A DNA stretch of 64,000 nt from SIG299 sp045531955 (GCA_045531955.1 JAZSFC010000026.1:1-64000); one strand, 5' to 3'. Shown: positions 7,803 through 17,055, numbered from the stretch's first letter. The notes: generated by a model from the letters alone, not told the origin. A program made the numbers and translations.

Positions 7803-8000
7803 AACAAGGTTACTGTTTAAACCGCCAAATATATTCGTAAAACCTGCCGTCCAAGCCGTCAGCCGTTGCTTCGCAACTACTGTTTTACTCATATATATTT
7901 GGCGGTTTCTTTTTCAAATTAAAAAAGTGGGATTTATCATAAGACAATATATTGTCTCAGATAAATCCCACTTTCTCAATTTTCAAACAGTAACCTTGTT
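7803..8000. repeat. Nested palindromic element of 198 bp between convergent genes
   Basis: The outer arms AACAAGGTTACTGTTT (7803-7818) and their exact complement (7985-8000) enclose two stem-loops. The first has 16-bp arms (7819-7834 with 7893-7908) capped by GTTGC-TTC-GCAAC. The second has 15-bp arms (7924-7938 with 7960-7974) capped by the palindrome GACAATATATTGTC. It lies 12 bases after the CPBP stop and 2 bases before the purL stop. It can serve as a two-way terminator, but its size and the reuse of its words at 5192-5247 and 6177-6216 suggest a mobile or dispersed palindrome. Confidence 0.8.
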
Positions 8001-8002
8001 AA

Positions 8003-11000
8003 TTACTTAAAGTACTCTACACCACTCTCGAAAATTCTCTGGTTCTGCTCACCGTAAATATTGAGAGCCACGCCATCACCACGACGCTCGGAGTGAGCCA
8101 TCTTACCAAGTACACGGCCGTCCGGGCTGGTAATACCTTCGATTGCCCAGTAGGAAGCGTTTGGATTGAAGTCTTCGTCCATGGTTGGGTTGCCGTCAAG
8201 GTCTACGTACTGGGTAGCAATCTGACCGTTAGCCGCTAACTTCTCTAACCATTCCTTGCTTGCTACGAAACGTCCTTCACCGTGGGAAGCAGGTACAGCG
8301 TAAACGCCGCCAAGCTCTGCCTTCATAAGCCATGGGGACTTGTTAGTCACAACCTTGGTGTAAACGGACTTGGAAATGTGGCGTCCGATGTTGTTTCTTG
8401 TTAAGGTTGGGGAATCATCCTTCTGTGGAGTGATTTCGCCGTATGGTACCAGACCAAGCTTGATGATAGCCTGGAAACCGTTACAGATACCAAGAGCAAG
8501 ACCGTCTCTTTCCTTCAGGAGAGCATTAACCGCGTCGGTAATCTTTGCATTCTGGAATGCAGTTGCAATGAACTTACCGGAACCGTCAGGCTCGTCACCA
8601 GCGGAGAAGCCGCCAGGGAACATAAGAATCTGTGCTTCCTTGATAGCCTTTTCGAAAGCAAGTACGGATTCTCTGATGTCTGCTTCATTTCTATTCTTGA
8701 ATACTACAGTATTTACGTTTGCACCTGCTGCTTCGAAAGCACGAAGGGTATCGTACTCACAGTTGGTACCAGGGAATACAGGAATAAATACGGTAGGCTT
8801 TGCAATCTTGTTCTTTGCTGTGTAGATGGTCTTTGCATCAAAGAGTACCTTTGGAGCTTCTGTTTCCTTCACCTTGGAACGGGTTGGGAATACTCTCTCT
8901 AAGGTATCGGTCCATGCTGCAATAGCATCTTCCATGGAAACCTTTGCGCTGCCGTAAACAAATGCAGGTTCTTCTGTTACTTCACCAACTACATAGTAGT
9001 TTACGCCACAAGCGTCAAGCTTTGCTGTGTCTGCAACTTCTGCAAGGATTTCACCGTAAGCAGGAGCAAATAATGCTTCTTCGGAAGTGCAACCGGCACA
9101 AATCTTTGCACCGAGCTTGTTACCGAAGCCCATCTTGCTGACTGCTTCTGCAATACCCTTTGCACCGAGAGCGTACATGGAAGCGATAGCACCTTCTCTT
9201 GCAAGAGCGGTAATCTTTGTCATCTGAGCCATGAAGTCTTCATAATCAGGTAAGCTGTAAGCATCCTTCTTCATACCGAACTTCACAATCTTGTTGCCTG
9301 CCTTCTTGAACTCACCGGTGATTACATCGCCGGTCTTTGCAATATCAACTGCAAAGGAAACCAGTGTCGGAGGTACGTCGATATCCTGGAAGGTACCGGA
9401 CATACTGTCCTTACCACCGATGGATGGAAGACCAAGCTTCATCTGAGCTTCGTAAGCGCCAAGAAGTGCTGCTAAAGGCTCACCCCAACGCTTAGGATCG
9501 TTACCCAGGCGACGGAAGTATTCCTGGAAGGTGAAACGGATCTTTGTATGGTCACCACCTGCTGCTACAATCTTAGCAACAGAGGAAATTACTGCATAAG
9601 CTGCACCGTGATATGGGCTCCAGCTGGAAAGGTATGGATCAAAGCCGTAGCTCATCATGGTAACTGTATCGCACTTGCCACGAAGAACCGGAAGCTTCGC
9701 TGCCATGGTCTGTACCGGTGTTAACTGATACTTACCACCGTAAGGCATGGTAACGGTGGATGCACCGATGGAGGAGTCGAACATTTCAACCAACCCCTTC
9801 TTAGAGCAGCTGTTTAAGTCAGCCAGCATAGCAAGCCATGTCTTCTCCACACCTTCCTTGCCTGCTAAAACGCCTTCGTTCTTGGCAAGCTTCTTATTGG
9901 TACGTGCTGCTGCATAGTCAGCACCCTTGTTGAAGTAGTTGTCTTCCGCCTTAGGCATTGTTACAACTGCGGTTGTTTCCTGATGAGCACCGTTGGTGTC
10001 AAGGAACTTTCTTGCAATGTTAACGATTTCCTTGCCTCTCCAAGAGAGAACCAGTCTCTTTTCTTCTGTTACTACTGCTACAGGAACTGCTTCTAAGTTT
10101 TCTTCTGCCGCAAATGCAAGCATTGCGTCAACATCCTTTGCCTCAACAACAATTGCCATACGCTCCTGGGATTCGGAGATAGCAAGTTCGGTACCGTCAA
10201 GACCTGCGTACTTCTTTGGTACCTTGTCAAGGTCTACTCTGAGACCGTCAGCTAATTCACCGATAGCAACGGAAACACCGCCCGCACCGAAGTCGTTACA
10301 CTTCTTAATCAGCTTGGTAACCTCTTCACGACGGAATAATCTCTGGAGCTTACGCTCGGTAGGAGCATTACCCTTCTGAACTTCTGCACCGCAGGTAGCG
10401 ATGGATTCGGTAGTATGAGCCTTGGAGGAGCCTGTTGCACCGCCGCAGCCGTCACGACCGGTACGTCCACCCATTAAGATGATGATATCGCCCGGATCGG
10501 AGTTTTCTCTAATTACATTTCTTCTTGGAGCGGCACCCATAACAGCACCGATTTCCAGTCTCTTTGCCACATAGTTTGGATGATAAATTTCATCAACAAG
10601 ACCTGTTGCCAGACCAATCTGGTTACCGTAGGAGCTGTAACCGTTAGCTGCACCGGTAACAATCTTTCTCTGAGGAAGCTTACCGGATAAAGTATCCTTA
10701 ATAGCTACGGTAGGGTCTGCAGCACCGGTAACACGCATTGCCTGGTATACATAACCACGGCCGCTTAATGGGTCACGGATAGCACCGCCAAGGCAGGTAG
10801 CCGCACCACCGAATGGCTCGATTTCGGTTGGATGGTTGTGGGTTTCGTTCTTGAAGAATACTAACCACTCTTCGGTCTTGCCGTCGATTTCTACAGGAAC
10901 GATGATGGAGCAGGCATTGATTTCATCGGATACTTCCATATCCTCTAACTTGCCGTCTGCTCTTAACTGTTTCATGGCAAATACGGCAAGGTCCATTAAG

Positions 11001-11821
11001 CAGACAAACTTATCGTCACGGCCGGCATACATCACTTCACGGCTCTTTAAATAGTGCTGGTAAGAAGCCTCAATTGGAGCCTTGTAGTCGCCGTCTTCAA
11101 AAGTAACGTTGGTTAATTCGGTGGAGAAAGTGGTGTGACGGCAGTGGTCAGACCAGTAAGTATCCAGCACGCGGATTTCGGTAACGGATGGATCTCTCTT
11201 CTCTTCGTTCTTGAAATAGTTCTGGATATGTAAGAAATCCTTGAAGGTCATGGCAAGACCTAAGGAATCGTACAGCGCCTTAAGCTCAGCTTCCGGCATA
11301 TTCTTGAAACCATCATAGATGATAACATCAGCAGGATCTTCAAATACAGTGTTGAGAGTTTCCGGCTTAACCTCGGATGCCGCACGGGAGTCCACCGGGT
11401 TGATGCAGTAGCTCTTGATTGCTTCTACTTCTGCATCGGTAACGTCACCGCTGAGTACATAGGTAGTAGCGCTGCGGATCACAGGCTCTTCGGTCTCATT
11501 TAAGAGCTTTACACACTGCTCTGCAGAGTCTGCTCTCTGGTCGAATTGGCCCGGAAGATATTCTACGGAGAATACCTTATCGCCAGCGTTCTTTTCGAAA
11601 GTTTCTTCATATACATAGTCAACAGGAGGCTCAGAAAACACGGTAACTAATGCTTTCTTATAAGTTTCCTCACTTACATTTTCCACATCGTAGCGCACAA
11701 GAACACGAACACCGGACACAGTCTGGATGTTTAAGTATTCTTTGATTTCATTCATGAGTTCTTCGGCTCTAACTGCGTAGGCCGGCTTCTTTTCGGCATA
11801 AACTCTTCTTACATTAGCCAT
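8003..11821 (-). CDS. purL: Phosphoribosylformylglycinamidine synthase, single-chain
   Basis: A 1272-residue enzyme of de novo purine synthesis that converts FGAR, ATP and glutamine to FGAM. The FGAM synthetase core carries TYWSDHCRHTTF and FKNETHNHPTEIEPFGGAATC (given in parts: FKNETHNHPTEIEP then FGGAAT). The glycine-rich GRTGRDGCGGATGS and the second half GGKDSMSGTF follow. The C-terminal class I glutaminase shows FPGTNCEYDT, GICNGFQAI with the catalytic Cys, and a terminal region with SHGEGRF holding His and Glu. One chain thus combines PurL, PurS-like and PurQ parts, as in other Lachnospiraceae. AAGGAGG six bases before the ATG sets the start at 11821. The leader contains a cloverleaf palindrome. 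Confidence 0.97.
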   Translation of the reverse strand: MANVRRVYAEKKPAYAVRAEELMNEIKEYLNIQTVSGVRVLVRYDVENVSEETYKKALVTVFSEPPVDYVYEETFEKNAGDKVFSVEYLPGQFDQRADSAEQCVKLLNETEEPVIRSATTYVLSGDVTDAEVEAIKSYCINPVDSRAASEVKPETLNTVFEDPADVIIYDGFKNMPEAELKALYDSLGLAMTFKDFLHIQNYFKNEEKRDPSVTEIRVLDTYWSDHCRHTTFSTELTNVTFEDGDYKAPIEASYQHYLKSREVMYAGRDDKFVCLMDLAVFAMKQLRADGKLEDMEVSDEINACSIIVPVEIDGKTEEWLVFFKNETHNHPTEIEPFGGAATCLGGAIRDPLSGRGYVYQAMRVTGAADPTVAIKDTLSGKLPQRKIVTGAANGYSSYGNQIGLATGLVDEIYHPNYVAKRLEIGAVMGAAPRRNVIRENSDPGDIIILMGGRTGRDGCGGATGSSKAHTTESIATCGAEVQKGNAPTERKLQRLFRREEVTKLIKKCNDFGAGGVSVAIGELADGLRVDLDKVPKKYAGLDGTELAISESQERMAIVVEAKDVDAMLAFAAEENLEAVPVAVVTEEKRLVLSWRGKEIVNIARKFLDTNGAHQETTAVVTMPKAEDNYFNKGADYAAARTNKKLAKNEGVLAGKEGVEKTWLAMLADLNSCSKKGLVEMFDSSIGASTVTMPYGGKYQLTPVQTMAAKLPVLRGKCDTVTMMSYGFDPYLSSWSPYHGAAYAVISSVAKIVAAGGDHTKIRFTFQEYFRRLGNDPKRWGEPLAALLGAYEAQMKLGLPSIGGKDSMSGTFQDIDVPPTLVSFAVDIAKTGDVITGEFKKAGNKIVKFGMKKDAYSLPDYEDFMAQMTKITALAREGAIASMYALGAKGIAEAVSKMGFGNKLGAKICAGCTSEEALFAPAYGEILAEVADTAKLDACGVNYYVVGEVTEEPAFVYGSAKVSMEDAIAAWTDTLERVFPTRSKVKETEAPKVLFDAKTIYTAKNKIAKPTVFIPVFPGTNCEYDTLRAFEAAGANVNTVVFKNRNEADIRESVLAFEKAIKEAQILMFPGGFSAGDEPDGSGKFIATAFQNAKITDAVNALLKERDGLALGICNGFQAIIKLGLVPYGEITPQKDDSPTLTRNNIGRHISKSVYTKVVTNKSPWLMKAELGGVYAVPASHGEGRFVASKEWLEKLAANGQIATQYVDLDGNPTMDEDFNPNASYWAIEGITSPDGRVLGKMAHSERRGDGVALNIYGEQNQRIFESGVEYFK

Positions 11822-11854
11822 GATAATCCTCCTTAGAATGTATATAAATATTAC

Positions 11855-11968
11855 GGATATCTGTGGCACCTACGGTGCTACAAATGTCCAACTTCAGGAT
11901 GCTGTCACAAGCAAGCTTGCACAGCATCCAATCGTCAGACGCTCGTGCTCCGCACGTCACAGATATCC
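11855..11968. repeat. Cloverleaf-like palindromic element upstream of purL
   Basis: The outer 11-bp stem GGATATCTGTG (11855-11865) pairs with CACAGATATCC (11958-11968). Directly inside are two side hairpins, GCACC-TAC-GGTGC (11866-11878) and CGTGC-TCC-GCACG (11944-11956). In the middle is a 9-bp stem GGATGCTGT/ACAGCATCC (11897-11905 with 11921-11929) capped by GCAAGCTTGC. The element ends 34 bases before the purL start codon, between divergent purL and the LysR gene, so it would be part of the purL leader RNA. It does not match the purine riboswitch core that I know. Confidence 0.75.
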
Positions 11969-12171
11969 TCTTATTCTACCTTACATGACTAATTGTAGCA
12001 CAGAGTTTATTATTATGAAAATTAATAAATTTTAATGCTTTTATTATTTTCACTTATGTATTATAATAAAGGGGCGAAACAGCCTATTCTACGCTCATTT
12101 TTATTTTGACGCGCTGATTTTGTCATATGATATCAAAATCAGCCCCAAAAAAACAAAAAGGAGGTCAACTC

Positions 12172-13071
12172 ATGGACGTTAACTACGAACTTTACAAAGT
12201 ATTTTATCATGTTGCCCGTTCCTTAAGCTTTTCTGATGCGGCTTCGGAATTATTTATTTCCCAGTCTGCAGTCAGCCAATCCATTAAAGTGTTGGAGCGA
12301 CGTCTCGGTCAAACCTTGTTTACCAGAAGCACAAAAAAAGTTACCCTTACCAAGGAAGGCGAAATATTATTTAAACACATTGAGCCGGCCATCAATCTGA
12401 TTGTAAAAGGAGAAGGACAATTACTATCCGCCAAAGAATCCGGCGGCGTCCAGTTACGTATTGCAGCAAATGACACTATTTGCCGTTACTTCCTGGTTCC
12501 GTATTTCAACCGGTTCCATAAAAAATATCCGGACGTCCATATTAAAGTAATGAATGCATCCTCACAGCACTGTGCGAGCTATTTAGACGGTAACCGTGCT
12601 GACCTGATTATAACCAATTCTCCAAACCCGGCACTGAACAACACCCTCCATATTACAGAAATCAAAGAATTTCAGGATATCTTTATTGCAGATAAAGCAG
12701 CCTATCCTTTTGAAGAAAAAGAGCTCACCCTGCGGGAATTATCCGCTTTACCTATCCTGATGTTAGATAAAAATTCCACTACCAGTGTTTTTCTTCATGA
12801 ACAATTTTTAAGCCATTCCATCGACCTGGCGCCGGCTATTGAACTAAGCAGTAACGATCTGTTGGTTGACCTGGCCTCCATCGGTCTTGGCATCGCCTTT
12901 GTACCGGATTATTGCATTAATGAGCACACACCGGACAATCTGTACACGTTAAAAATAAAAGACCATATTCCGTCCCGTAAGCTCGTGGCCGCCTATGACT
13001 CCGGTCTGCCGCTTACCGAGCCGGCACAATTTTTCTTAAAGCTGTTGCAGGAACCCCATGAAAACCAATAA
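12172..13071 (+). CDS. LysR family transcriptional regulator
   Basis: A 299-residue protein with an N-terminal winged HTH (YKVFYHVARSLSFSDAASEL, then FISQSAVSQSIKVLERRLG) and a C-terminal periplasmic-binding-like effector domain (LRIAANDTICRYFLVPYFNR, then FHKKYPDVHIKVMNAS). AAAGGAGG before the ATG at 12172 fixes the start. It is divergent from purL and 25 bases ahead of a HAD phosphatase and luxS. Its effector and targets cannot be read from sequence; control of the adjacent HAD-luxS genes would be the first guess. Confidence 0.88.
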   Translation: MDVNYELYKVFYHVARSLSFSDAASELFISQSAVSQSIKVLERRLGQTLFTRSTKKVTLTKEGEILFKHIEPAINLIVKGEGQLLSAKESGGVQLRIAANDTICRYFLVPYFNRFHKKYPDVHIKVMNASSQHCASYLDGNRADLIITNSPNPALNNTLHITEIKEFQDIFIADKAAYPFEEKELTLRELSALPILMLDKNSTTSVFLHEQFLSHSIDLAPAIELSSNDLLVDLASIGLGIAFVPDYCINEHTPDNLYTLKIKDHIPSRKLVAAYDSGLPLTEPAQFFLKLLQEPHENQ

Positions 13072-13096
13072 ACTTTCAAAAAGAAAGGATTTTCCC

Positions 13097-13717
13097 ATGA
13101 TTGACAGTATTATTTTTGACTTAGACGGCACCATGTGGGACACCACAGAAGACGCCGCAAGAATATGGAGCGAAGTAGTAAAACGCTACCCTGATGTTAC
13201 CGATGAAATCACCGGTCCAAAATTGAAATCCCTTTACGGTCTTCCGTTGGTAGACATTGCCGTAAAGCTCTTTACCAGTGTTCCTGCAGAACGGGGCATT
13301 GAAATTATGCATGTCTGCGTTGTGGAACAGTGTCCGTATCTCACCGAGCACGGAGGAATTCTCATCGGAAATATTGAAGAAACCTTAAAAAAGTTATCCG
13401 AAAAATACAAGTTGTTCATCGTCAGCAACTGCGAAGACGGTTACATCCAGTCTTACCTGGAAGGCCACGACTTTGGTAAATATTTTACAGACTTTGCCTG
13501 TCCGGGAACTACCGGCTTACTAAAAGGAGATAACATCAAGCTTATGGTAGAGCGCCATGGATTAAAAGCGCCTGTTTATGTAGGTGATACCTACGGTGAC
13601 CAGACCGCTGCCGCAGAAGCCGGTGTACCGTTTGCCTTTGCCGCTTACGGATTTGGTGAAGCAACCGAATATGACTACAAGCTTTCTTCCTTTGAGGAGT
13701 TGACAGAAATTTTCTAA
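13097..13717 (+). CDS. HAD-superfamily hydrolase (phosphoglycolate phosphatase-like)
   Basis: A 206-residue phosphatase. The motifs are in order: IFDLDGTMWDT (motif I nucleophile and acid), FIVSNCEDGY (motif II), the Lys region near LKGDNIKLMVERHG (motif III), and YVGDTYGDQTAA (motif IV). The cap is of the helical C1 type. The start at 13097 follows AGAAAGGA; the frame opens earlier inside the LysR gene. It lies between LysR and luxS on the same strand, probably one transcript. Substrate unknown; small phosphosugars or phosphoglycolate are usual. Confidence 0.87.
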   Translation: MIDSIIFDLDGTMWDTTEDAARIWSEVVKRYPDVTDEITGPKLKSLYGLPLVDIAVKLFTSVPAERGIEIMHVCVVEQCPYLTEHGGILIGNIEETLKKLSEKYKLFIVSNCEDGYIQSYLEGHDFGKYFTDFACPGTTGLLKGDNIKLMVERHGLKAPVYVGDTYGDQTAAAEAGVPFAFAAYGFGEATEYDYKLSSFEELTEIF

Positions 13718-13758
13718 TTTAACAAAAGGCATTCAGACCTTAGAAAAGAGGATTACCC

Positions 13759-14238
13759 ATGAAACCTATTGCAAGTTTTACTATTAACCATCTTACTTTG
13801 CTTCCGGGCATTTATGTGTCCCGTAAAGACAAAGTCGGTTCCGAAACCATCACTACCTTTGACATCCGCATGACCCGTCCGAACTTTGAACCGGTCATGA
13901 ACACTGCTGAATTACACACGATTGAGCACCTTGCAGCCACTTTTCTCAGAAACCATAACGAATTCGGCTCCAAAGTGGTCTATTTTGGTCCAATGGGCTG
14001 CCGTACCGGCTGTTATCTGCTTCTTGCAGGCGATTATGAATCCAAAGATATCGTACCACTCATGAAGGAACTGTTTACCTTTATCCGTGATTACAAAGAC
14101 GAAGTACCGGGAGCTTCCGCCATTGCCTGCGGAAATTACCTGGATATGAACCTTCCGATGGCAAATTATCTGGCAGAGAAATTTTTAAGAGAAGTACTGG
14201 ATCATATTTCGGAAGAACATCTGGTTTATCCGGCATAG
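13759..14238 (+). CDS. luxS: S-ribosylhomocysteine lyase
   Basis: A 159-residue metalloenzyme of the activated methyl cycle that splits S-ribosylhomocysteine to homocysteine and DPD, the precursor of autoinducer-2. The metal site HTIEHLAATFLR (two His) and the region GPMGCRTGCYLLL are present, with a further Cys in AIACGNYLDMN. The length is typical. The gene follows the HAD phosphatase at 41 bases and ends at a strong terminator. No pfs/mtn nucleosidase gene is adjacent. Confidence 0.96.
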   Translation: MKPIASFTINHLTLLPGIYVSRKDKVGSETITTFDIRMTRPNFEPVMNTAELHTIEHLAATFLRNHNEFGSKVVYFGPMGCRTGCYLLLAGDYESKDIVPLMKELFTFIRDYKDEVPGASAIACGNYLDMNLPMANYLAEKFLREVLDHISEEHLVYPA

Positions 14239-14245
14239 AAACAAA

Positions 14246-14283
14246 AAAAGCGTATCTGCTTTTCTATTTGCAGATACGCTTTT
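14246..14283. terminator. Bidirectional terminator between luxS and the chemoreceptor gene
   Basis: AAAAGCGTATCTGC (14246-14259) pairs exactly with GCAGATACGCTTTT (14270-14283). T-runs on both strands suit the convergent luxS and chemoreceptor genes. Confidence 0.88.
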
Positions 14284-14290
14284 CTGTTTT

Positions 14291-16000
14291 TTATAATTGA
14301 AAGAATTTCATTTCTTCTTCCAGTACTTCGGATATTCTCTTCAGTTGTTCTGCCGAATTTGCCAAAGCACCAATTGTAGAGCTTAATTCCGCCATGGATG
14401 CAGTAGTCTCTTCGGAGGATGCTGCATTTTCTTCGGAAATTGCTGAAAGGTTGGAAATAATATCTACCACAGAAGCTCTTGCTTCATCACAAATTTCTGT
14501 TTGATTCTTAATTCCATTTGTTTCTTCTCTGGATTCCTCAATTCCGGATGCTACATCAGCAAACTGGTTCTTTGTTTCCTCCAGTTTTTCTTTCTGTTCA
14601 TTTACAATTATCTGAACCTCCTGCATTACCTTTACCGTCTGTTCGGAATCTTTAATCAATTCTTCAATAATTGATGTAATATGTTGTGCAGAGCTTCCGG
14701 ACTGCTCCGCCAGACTTCTGATTTGGTCTGCAACCACTGCAAAGCCGCGCCCCTGCTCTCCTGCTCTCGCTGCCTCTATAGAAGCGTTCAAAGATAATAA
14801 ATTCGTCTGTTCTGCAATATCTGTAATAATTTCTACTGCTTCACTAATCCTGTTAGCAGAGTCATTTGTAGCACTAATTTGCTTGGCGATTCTATCTACA
14901 GCCTCCATCGTACGATCGTTAGAACCGGACAAATCACGTACAATCTGCAAAGAATCATTTCCGGCCTTCATCATATGACCTGCCGTATCATTTAAAACCG
15001 CAACACTTTCCACAATGTGTTCGATTACATTCCCCATTTCACCGATACGTCCGGATGCATTTTCAATTTCTTCTGCCTGGGAAGAAGCTCCCTTTGCAAT
15101 ATCATTAACTGCATTGGATATTTCTTCTGAAGAAGAATTTATTTCTGCTGCCATAGAATTTACTTCCGCACCGGTAGCCATCAGGTCGTTAGAAACGGCA
15201 AGAATTTTTCTCACTGCCTCAGCTAAGCGATTTTTCAAATCAGAAACGCCCCGAATCATATCACCCAACTCATCCGATCGTTTTAATCCTTTTTGATCAA
15301 TTTCAACAGAAAGATTACCGCCTGCCAAACCAAGCACAGCTTTTTCTGTTACCTTCAAGCCCCTGGCAAGCTTAAGCACTGAAACTGTTACCAGCACAAT
15401 AGATAAAACAAACACTGCAACCAAAGCAAAAATCATGGTTGCTGCCTGACTATTAATATATTCTACTACTTCTGCCCGCGGTGCACCGCAAAAAAGCATA
15501 CCAACCGTCTGTGTCCCGTTTTTCAAAGGAATATATGCTGCGTAATAGCCTTCCCCATTAATCGGCACGTTAGGAGCCGAATAATTTTCTCCGCCAATAA
15601 TAACCGCCTGTTTTACCTCTTCCGTACAGGACGTTCCCACGATACGCTCTCCGGAAGCATCCAAAATCGTTGTGGCATACCGGGTATCCTCATAGAAAAA
15701 AGTAACTTCATTATGATTATCTGCCATAAAGGAATCAAGTAAAGCGGTCTGTTCTGTAATATTTAAATTCCCCTTCATTAAACTTGAACCATCCAGATAA
15801 TATTCCCCATCATCCAGTGCATCATAAGCAGCTGCAATACTGTCAGCCAGTGTTGTTAAATCATCCAGTTTCTCTGTTCGCATACCGGTGGTTAATGCAT
15901 TAATTCCTACATATGTAACAATTCCCCCGGTTAAAAGAACAGGCACCACTGCAATCAAGATCAATTTAACAACCAATGATAATCCTTTCTTTTTTTTCAT
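14291..16000 (-). CDS. Methyl-accepting chemotaxis protein with a Cache-type sensor
   Basis: A 569-residue inner-membrane receptor. It has an N-terminal membrane helix (residues about 10-32) and an extracellular single-Cache-like domain (about 35-190) with EDTRYATTILDASGERIVGT. A second membrane helix (about 193-215) is followed by a HAMP region (KLARGLKVTEKAVLGLAGGN) and a long coiled-coil signalling domain. The highly conserved tip reads EIITDIAEQTNLLSLNASIE, then AARAGEQGRGFAVVADQI. GGAGGTGGT before the ATG sets the start at 16000. The ligand is unknown; no che genes are in the window. Confidence 0.92.
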   Translation of the reverse strand: MKKKKGLSLVVKLILIAVVPVLLTGGIVTYVGINALTTGMRTEKLDDLTTLADSIAAAYDALDDGEYYLDGSSLMKGNLNITEQTALLDSFMADNHNEVTFFYEDTRYATTILDASGERIVGTSCTEEVKQAVIIGGENYSAPNVPINGEGYYAAYIPLKNGTQTVGMLFCGAPRAEVVEYINSQAATMIFALVAVFVLSIVLVTVSVLKLARGLKVTEKAVLGLAGGNLSVEIDQKGLKRSDELGDMIRGVSDLKNRLAEAVRKILAVSNDLMATGAEVNSMAAEINSSSEEISNAVNDIAKGASSQAEEIENASGRIGEMGNVIEHIVESVAVLNDTAGHMMKAGNDSLQIVRDLSGSNDRTMEAVDRIAKQISATNDSANRISEAVEIITDIAEQTNLLSLNASIEAARAGEQGRGFAVVADQIRSLAEQSGSSAQHITSIIEELIKDSEQTVKVMQEVQIIVNEQKEKLEETKNQFADVASGIEESREETNGIKNQTEICDEARASVVDIISNLSAISEENAASSEETTASMAELSSTIGALANSAEQLKRISEVLEEEMKFFQL

Positions 16001-16029
16001 AATACCACCTCCAATATTGTTATACAATT

Positions 16030-16058
16030 ATTATACAGCATATCGAATTTTGCGTCAA
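16030..16058 (-). promoter_or_regulatory. Promoter of the chemoreceptor gene
   Basis: On the minus strand, TTGACG (16053-16058) and TATAAT (16030-16035) are separated by 17 bases, about 30 bases ahead of the start codon. This is a sigma-A type promoter rather than a flagellar sigma-D site (TAAA-N15-GCCGATAA), which I do not see. Confidence 0.75.
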
Positions 16059-16173
16059 TATACAGAACTGTTTTTCTAATATATTCATTTATCATATATC
16101 GGTGAAAACCGCATATAATGAAGAAACACCGTTATTTGCGGTGTAACAGGAAAGGAAGGAGGTCCCCCTATCT

Positions 16174-16761
16174 GTGTCACATCCGGATGATGAACAATCA
16201 ACACTATCCCTACCTTTTCATAGTCATACTGCTTTACTTTTAGCTGCTGCCCTTCCGTTTTTGCAGCCTTCCTATCAGTATCCTGCCGAACTAACCATGA
16301 AATTTTTGGAACTGTCCGAAACAGTAAAGCTCTACCGGGAAATTTCCTTTCCTCACGATATCCCTCCATCGCCCCAAAGAAAAGATGAGCCGGGAATCTT
16401 TTCCTTCATCTCCCGATTTATCCAAGACCCGGAGGGGCTACTCCGAAGTCTTTCCCTGGTATGTGCCGACAAAGAAAAAGAATTTGTTACCTTGCTGCTC
16501 AATCTGATACAGGCAAAAAATTTCTATGATAATTACGGCGATATTTTAAGCACATTGATGTCTGCCGATGGGATTGGCAACCTTTTTACTGCTCAGGTAC
16601 CGTCTATGCAGGAGTCACCCACACAGGAACCACCTGCATCGGAGGATTTTAGCGCGCCTGATATGGCATCCATTTTGGCAAAAGGAAACATTTCTTCCAT
16701 GCTCAGCAAAGATCAAAACGATACACTGAACCTGTTAAAAAATCTGCTGGAAGCAGAATAA
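16174..16761 (+). CDS. Uncharacterised protein with a Pro-rich linker, 195 residues
   Basis: Unrecognised. The start is GTG behind AAGGAGG with an 11-base spacer. There is no signal peptide or membrane segment. A helical N-terminal part (about residues 15-60, with LAAALPFLQPSYQYPAELTM) is followed by a Pro- and Lys-rich break. A second helical block spans about 75-125, then a Pro/Glu-rich linker (about 145-160), and a short C-terminal helix region ISSMLSKDQNDTLNLLKNLL. It forms a pair with the 86-residue gene 17 bases downstream. The open frame, binding site and codon use look real. A role with the adjacent chemoreceptor or pilus genes cannot be shown. Confidence 0.65.
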   Translation: MSHPDDEQSTLSLPFHSHTALLLAAALPFLQPSYQYPAELTMKFLELSETVKLYREISFPHDIPPSPQRKDEPGIFSFISRFIQDPEGLLRSLSLVCADKEKEFVTLLLNLIQAKNFYDNYGDILSTLMSADGIGNLFTAQVPSMQESPTQEPPASEDFSAPDMASILAKGNISSMLSKDQNDTLNLLKNLLEAE

Positions 16762-16778
16762 AAAAAGGAGGTACTCCT

Positions 16779-17039
16779 ATGGAAAACACTATATTAAATG
16801 ATCCACTGTTTCAAAACCTTTCCCCTCTTAAAAAAGCTGTCATCGCCGAACTGATGGAAAAGGCTGCCAACACACCATTAGATAAAGCATTTCCTTTACT
16901 GCTAAAAGCAAATGCCACCTTAAACAAACAGGGCGAAGCCTTTACAACTGCAGAAAGAAACCTATTGATTACCGAGTTGACAAAAAAACTTTCTCCGGAA
17001 GAACGAAGAAAAATTGCCGCTCTGTTAAAGCTTTTGTAA
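16779..17039 (+). CDS. Uncharacterised small helical protein, 86 residues
   Basis: Unrecognised soluble protein, nearly all helix, with Leu/Ala heptad-like spacing (LMEKAANTPLDKAFPLLLKA, then LITELTKKLSPEERRKIAAL). An AAAGGAGG site precedes the ATG. It is co-transcribed with the 195-residue gene before it and ends ahead of a two-way terminator. The Lys/Glu-rich ends suggest a coiled or adaptor-like protein; this is inference only. Confidence 0.65.
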   Translation: MENTILNDPLFQNLSPLKKAVIAELMEKAANTPLDKAFPLLLKANATLNKQGEAFTTAERNLLITELTKKLSPEERRKIAALLKLL

Positions 17040-17055
17040 ACACTCTGCAACTGAA

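Noticed and set aside
11822..11869. 16-codon extension of the purL frame
   Set aside because: The AAGGAGG site directly precedes the ATG at 11821; the extension enters the palindromic element.
11855..11968. Purine riboswitch upstream of purL
   Set aside because: The conserved junction bases and loop-loop sequences of the known purine aptamer are not present; the structure is a symmetric cloverleaf.
16030..16058. Flagellar sigma-D promoter for the chemoreceptor
   Set aside because: The sequence fits sigma-A spacing and boxes; the sigma-D boxes are absent.
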